From Biscogniauxia marginata (lineage: Eukaryota; Ascomycota; Sordariomycetes; Xylariales; Xylariaceae): DNA of 64,000 bases. The DNA lies in NCBI GenBank assembly GCA_022695795.1, contig MU404057.1:806001-870000 (forward strand), read 5' to 3'. Made by a program: the position numbers and the translations under genes. The notes below the pieces were generated by a model, which saw only the letters and a program-made list of their open reading frames with translations, was not told where the DNA came from and did no database searches. Shown piece by piece: positions 59,081-64,000 of this stretch (its first letter is position 1; the number at the start of each line of letters is the position of its first letter).

Positions 59081-62072
59081 GGTCTTTCGGGACCGGTAGG
59101 ATTGATTGACTGCAGTCAGCAGCCCCAAGATGACAATCCAATGGCGCAACTGCCTGCCTCTCTCCTTTTCGGTATATTCCCTGTTCAATACTTTGAAGCA
59201 TTCAGGAACTGGAGGAACGACAGGTTGACGGATAATTGAATAGTCCAGGGGGCATTGTTTTCCCTCTGCCCCTATCTGTCTTCATCCCATGTCCACCAAG
59301 TACGGCGTAGTCTAGCCGCTGGAGGCTGATTGATAGCCCGAATGCGTGCGTAGGTAGTCGGTGCGAGACACGTAAAGGAACAACATGGAGAGCGTCGGAA
59401 TATCACCTCTCCAATAAAATGAATTGATGTATTCCTGACTAGCCATTCCAAAATCGTCGAGCCTTCGCGGTTGAGCGTTGGTGTAAGAGATAGTTGGCCG
59501 TCGAGCAAAAGGGGCTAAATAATCGTATTCAGGGGTTAACTCTGCTATCAGCTCAACTCCATTCTGTTTTCCAGTGTCGCAAGGCGTTATATGATATGTA
59601 TAGGTATATTTTGACCAGAAACCCTTTTTTAGTGATAAGAAAGATGCGTCGTCGTCGTACGGTCCTAGGGATCGGCGTGCACTACTATCTCCTATGGTCT
59701 AGCGGCAGGGTGGCATTCCGAACCCCCAATGAGGTTTACGCTGTGGATAAAAACCGAGGGACTCTTCTTGATATTTCTGGATCATCTGTTGATGGTTTTG
59801 GCATCCTCTGTAGTCGTCGGCCCCTTATCCCGATTTAGGAGTATCGGTGTTGGTAAGGGGGAGGGCATTGATAGACATGCATACTAAATCTCGTAATCGA
59901 CGCGACGGGCATGAGAAAGGCTGTGTATATGTTAAAGTACGATGAGGTATATAATATTTTGGAGGTGCTAATCTCTAAATGCTGTGTGTTTGAGGGAAAG
60001 GTAACCGGCCGCAGGCTTGACAAGGGGTGAAAGACAAGGACGTACCAATACAGCCAGAGAGCTAGAGGCGGAGCTTACAGGCACTTATCGTAACGCACTT
60101 GTAAGCATGAATGCTATTAGAGCCAGCAAAATTGGAACATATTCCTTATTCTAGGAATGCTTTCGTACCTGTGATCGTTCGTGATGCTTCTAGGGTGTAG
60201 CTGAAGGACTGTGTTTGAGGTTCTCGTTCTCGTCTGTGCAGTCTTACCGGCTCTCGTCCGGCTCTCGTTCGAGGAACTAAAAATGCGATGTTTATACTAT
60301 CAATACATTTACTGAGTCCTTTAATGATAAAGGTCGATTCGAATCTGGTTTGCAGAGTTGGTATAGCGGCTGAGATGCTACTGAGATTGAGCGGAGGCAA
60401 ATCCTGCACAAATTAGTCAGTAAATAGCGAGTGCGAGAAGTCTATGGCCTAGGAATACAATTTGCGCGAAAATAAATGCGACGAAGATGCTCCGAGTTTA
60501 GTTTATTGAGCCGTAGAATAGGGTGTTAGGCAATGGTCTAAAATCAGGGGCTGTAGCTTTTAGATAAGTGGTTAGCTAACAAAGGTGCACTCCGCGAAGA
60601 CAACATGAGAAAAACGAAATATACTAAAAGAAAATAATGTCCACAGGAGCATCATACCACTATATTGTAAAGATTGAGAGTATACTATGGTGGCCGAGTC
60701 CCGGGGTGGAGCCAAGAGTTCTTGTAACTAAAAGCGCCCAAAGGCTGTGGCCGGACCAGTGTTTTGGCTTAACCGAAATCAGGCATAATAACATGGCGCA
60801 AATGAATGAAGAATACTCGATGCCCTGTTTTCTAGTCTGATACTCATTTATTTAGGGCATGAGGTTGGTGGTAGCCGAAATACCCCTGAGCGTGGCGAAT
60901 GGGTGATAGGTGTGCAAGGAGATAGGGGGGATTTCTGAGCCGGGAGTCAGAGGGCCAATATATATAACCCGGCTTAATAAGCCTGATTCAGGCGCCATTG
61001 ATGCCCAACAACGACCAGTTGTCTTTCTATGTGTATGCATTACAAGTAACTTAGGACAAGTCACCAGGGGTGCTGCGGATAGAATATATAACAAGCCTGC
61101 CTCAACACATAGGCAAACGACCGGATGAATCTGGATGCCAATATAAAACTATATTCCCTATGTATAAGAAAATTTAATATCGCATAGTAAAAAGTTTGGT
61201 ATACATATTGAGGGGGAAGGGGGCGTTTTTATAAGCTTACCCATCGTATAACATGTGATTTTGCTGCCGACAGTGCCTTAGCGCGCATGAGGTAGAATTT
61301 AACTTTGATTTAGAACGTGTAGAATCTTGAGTGCTCTTCTTGAATTATATATAGCTTGAATCTACATTTATATAAGAACATCCATACGTAGTTTTAGAGT
61401 GTCTAGGCGAATAGTGGTTGAGCTATAAGAACTTCTAGCAGATGTCAAGTCGTCTGGACGCTTGGAAGAGGAAATATTTTTTGGTGGAAAAATGGCGAAA
61501 CCTGAATGTCACTAGAAAGGATCTGAGAAACTTAGATTTAGGAGAACCTTTGTAAAAAGCTGGTTTTTCCGGTTCTCGTCGTGCCTACGATGTCCAAGTA
61601 GGTCATAGAGAAGCACAAACCCGGGGGGACGGAGGGATCTGATGAGCTCGGGTCTCGATACCATGGACGATATCTAAATTGTATTGACCAACTGCCGACA
61701 CACGGAGCATCGACAAGTCGGATCCGGTTTCACCGCATAGTTTGCTTATTCTAGACAGAAACGTCACTCTCTTGCGGCTCTTCGGGAGCGGTACGTAACC
61801 AGAAGCGCGGGCCAATTCCGATGTCTTGGTCGCACTGAGCGGCGGTCACTGGCTTGCACCAGCCACTGCAGCTAGGCATTTTTACTCCAGCGTGATTAGC
61901 GCATCTATCAGCGGCAACAGCGGGAAGACAGCACCTGCAGGGCTTGGCCACCACACTAACTACCTACACTAGCCACACAAGTTGGTCGGCCCAGTTAATT
62001 GTGCAAGATGACTGGCTGGGTCTCACCTGGTAACGTCCCGGACCTTCTTTTGCCATCGCCAGCTCACTCCCT

Positions 62073-62092
62073 CATCCATCCATCCATCCATC
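62073..62092. repeat. (CATC)5 microsatellite
   Basis: Five CATC units, followed by CCTC units. Confidence 0.9.
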
Positions 62093-62265
62093 CCTCCCTC
62101 TTCCATATCGCGAACCGCATCGCGCAGAACGAGAAATATCCCCGCGCTGCTGCACCCCAACCTGCGTGTAAAATCCCCGCGTCCTTGTCGACCCGTCAAT
62201 GATACACCGCCCGGGATGTAACATGCTCGCTAGGTAGGTATGTATGCCATCTAAGAGCCTCAGAT

Positions 62266-62349
62266 TCCGCTGGCCCCTATTCGGCGTATAATCCTTGACG
62301 GGTCGACCATAACCGCTAGTCGCTAAGGTGATCATTACACCACAGCGGA
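62266..62349 (-). other. tRNA-like element, degenerate or novel
   Basis: On the minus strand TCCGCTG (62349-62343) pairs perfectly with CAGCGGA (62272-62266), like a 7-bp acceptor stem 84 nt long overall. Next comes TGGTGTAATGATCACC, close to an A-box/D-arm of fungal Gln-type tRNAs, with GTG/CAC pairing. A normal T-arm with GTTCGA is missing; the nearest match is GGTCGACCC. It is therefore not called as a functional tRNA gene. Confidence 0.3.
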
Positions 62350-62822
62350 TTAACGACAAATATTATGCAAGCCCATTTATCAAATCCAGCAAGATCTCTA
62401 TGCAAGCGACAAGGGAGGGCCGGGTTACATTTCCCTTTTTCCTTCTCGGCTCTTCCATGTTTATACCTTCCTAGCGACGTGCATGAAGACTAGACCCAAG
62501 TTGTGGTTGTGACCTCGTAGGTGAAGCCTGTGTCGGTGTTTAGGTCAAGCATGTAGGAAGATCCATTTAAGGTAAGCAATTCCCGGCTTGAGCCTCAATG
62601 CCGCTCTCCTTCTGTTCTGCCGGCTGACTGTAGTAAGACCTGGCGTCCCCCTCCCCCCTAATCAAAGGTAGGATGGTGCAATGCATTCACACTACGGCAC
62701 CAATTGAGGTGCCCTTTGCCTCTCGGCGGCCATCTATCCAGCCTTTATCTAAAATGCCGCACGTATATCTTCGATCGTCTCAAATTGGCCAGTTTGCCAG
62801 GGGATCCTGTTCTGCGAGTTTT

Positions 62823-62898
62823 GCCGCCGTGGCCTAATGGCCTAATAAAGGGGTGAAAGTGCCAGGCTATAGGGCACTAGCATATGCTGCAGGCGGCA
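62823..62898 (+). other. Folded element with a tRNA-Arg-like 5' end
   Basis: GCCGCC (62823-62828) pairs with GGCGGC (62892-62897), closing a 76-nt unit. Inside, TGGCCTAATGG matches the A-box of Arg tRNAs, and AGTGCC (62858-62863) pairs with GGCACT (62873-62878) around a 9-nt loop. The B-box is absent. It may be a tRNA relic or a chance fold. Confidence 0.25.
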
Positions 62899-64000
62899 TG
62901 ATGTTATCTGCATGCTACTATATAGGCCTCATATGACATTAAGTAACGTTAGCGTACGAGAACATGGCTTCTAGCAAGTAGCCATCATGTGGTTGTCAGA
63001 CTGAGCAGCCTGTTCCAGCTCAATACAGTTACCGTGAAATGGAAAGCACGTGCCCCATATTAGGTACATCGTAGAGACACCCATACGTTATTGACACTGT
63101 TTAGGTACAAGACGCCCAGGCCTAGTGTTCGTCCGGTCTTGTCGTGCTAGGCATGGCATGAACCCCCTTCGGGTATGTGTGTGATGACTAGTTGCAGCAA
63201 GAAGTATCCACTCGTGGTGCCCTTATTGGGGCAGGTGGCCTACAAGGCGACCAGCCACACCTAGGGGTTGCCTGATCCGTGACTCTACCGAGTGTCGAAT
63301 GGGGTTTCCGAGGTGCCTAGAAGAGGAAGTCAGCCAGGACTGGTGACCACGATCTCCTGCAGAATCTTGCATCTTTGCGGCTGAAGCTATCATCAGCCAT
63401 GATCTTACGGTACGATCCGGTTCCAAATGTTACAGCGTTCCACAACTGTGAAGCGACCAGGTAGTCTAGATACTCGGTACGCCATGTGAGGATCGTGCCT
63501 GATCTAGTATTAAGCGCCGGGTCCCATTTCTCGGGTCCACCTCAAGGCTGTAGATATTCTTACCCCATAGCGTTACATCCCATGTTGGCTAGGTAGTTGA
63601 CTCGGCTGCCTGAGATTCGACGGCTATATTTTGTTTAATAAGAATGTTTACCACCTTACTAGCCGCCCTTAGCTTGCGTAAAACATAGCTCTAGATATAG
63701 GGTCCTTATTCACACTACACCAGCATTTCGGTTGAGAGCGTATCCTAGCCTTATCAGGATTACTCTGACAAGCAAAAGTTTGCGAGTAAGTGCTTACACA
63801 AATACGTTCTGATCGTTTGTTGGAAACAGTGTTGCATTGGGTCAAAATCTTCAAGCCCCTAAAGCAATCGCGTAAGGCCCTCGGCTATCCTGCGAGGCAA
63901 AAAACTTTCCAAGTAGCGACGGTTTCCAAGTCCACAACCTCCAAGACGCTCACCACATATAGCTAAACAAGTACGAATCGATACGACGTCTCTACTTCCG

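Larger units (their letters stand above)
52621..64000. other. 11.4-kb stretch without a convincing gene
   Basis: Downstream of the Est1-like gene no ORF shows a recognisable motif. The longest open frame (57031-57453 plus, 140 codons) lacks an ATG at its start. The stretch is rich in simple repeats and homopolymers and contains two compact tRNA-like folded elements at 62266-62349 and 62823-62898. It may be subtelomeric-like or decayed repeat DNA, but no telomere repeat or transposon terminus was seen. Confidence 0.4.

Noticed and set aside
59690..59760. Possible plus-strand tRNA (TGGTCTAGCGG)
   Set aside because: Only an A-box-like string is present; no B-box or acceptor pairing follows.
60146..60409. 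Minus-strand ORF after an acceptor-like GTGCAG
   Set aside because: The first part reads like protein, but no upstream exon was found and the later part is low-quality.
61760..61951. Minus-strand cysteine-rich frame (KPCRCCLPAVAADRC onward)
   Set aside because: It has no ATG, and no signal-peptide exon could be joined upstream. Cys spacing does not fit a Zn2Cys6 or known secreted pattern.

Overview
The window is nuclear DNA of a filamentous ascomycete (Pezizomycotina, most likely Sordariomycetes). Genes are interrupted by short spliceosomal introns (about 50-130 nt, a few longer) with GTRNGT-like donors, CTAAC/CTGAC-type branch sites and YAG acceptors, and the proteins are typically fungal (an Hce2 effector-like protein, a DUF1752 protein, an Est1-type protein, a GH35 beta-galactosidase). 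Dispersed TACC/TAGG tetranucleotide tracts would fit Xylariales, but I cannot prove an order from sequence alone. I rebuilt exon structures by hand from reading frames, splice signals and family motifs. Domain names come from recognised motifs, not from a search.

Left part (1-13.3 kb), in order: a Gemin2/SIP1-like snRNP assembly factor (minus, running off the left edge); two small secreted cysteine-containing proteins (an Hce2/Ecp2-like one and an orphan); an RGG-rich putative RNA-binding protein (plus); a dienelactone hydrolase family protein with a possible mitochondrial leader (minus); and a four-exon Nudix hydrolase (minus).

Middle (17.4-27.8 kb): a divergent leucine-catabolism pair, isovaleryl-CoA dehydrogenase (minus) and the beta subunit of 3-methylcrotonyl-CoA carboxylase (plus). 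These catalyse consecutive mitochondrial steps and share a 299-bp intergenic promoter. After a 5-kb gene-free stretch comes a DUF1752 protein (minus).

Right-centre (33-39.5 kb): a seven-exon secreted GH35 beta-galactosidase (minus), a four-exon DUF3237 protein (plus) and an RNA 3'-terminal phosphate cyclase-like protein (minus, convergent with the DUF3237 gene). After another 10.7 kb without a convincing gene comes an Est1/SMG7-like gene (plus, 50.3-52.6 kb). The last 11.4 kb has no convincing gene.

More than half of the window is gene-poor, with simple repeats, G-runs, an AT-rich block near 44-46 kb, scattered coding-like fragments, and a few compact folded elements (28.8 kb, 62.3 kb, 62.8 kb). 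The most unusual signal is a perfect 14-bp inverted repeat in the second intron of the dienelactone hydrolase gene. It would pair the 5' splice site with the branch/3' splice region.
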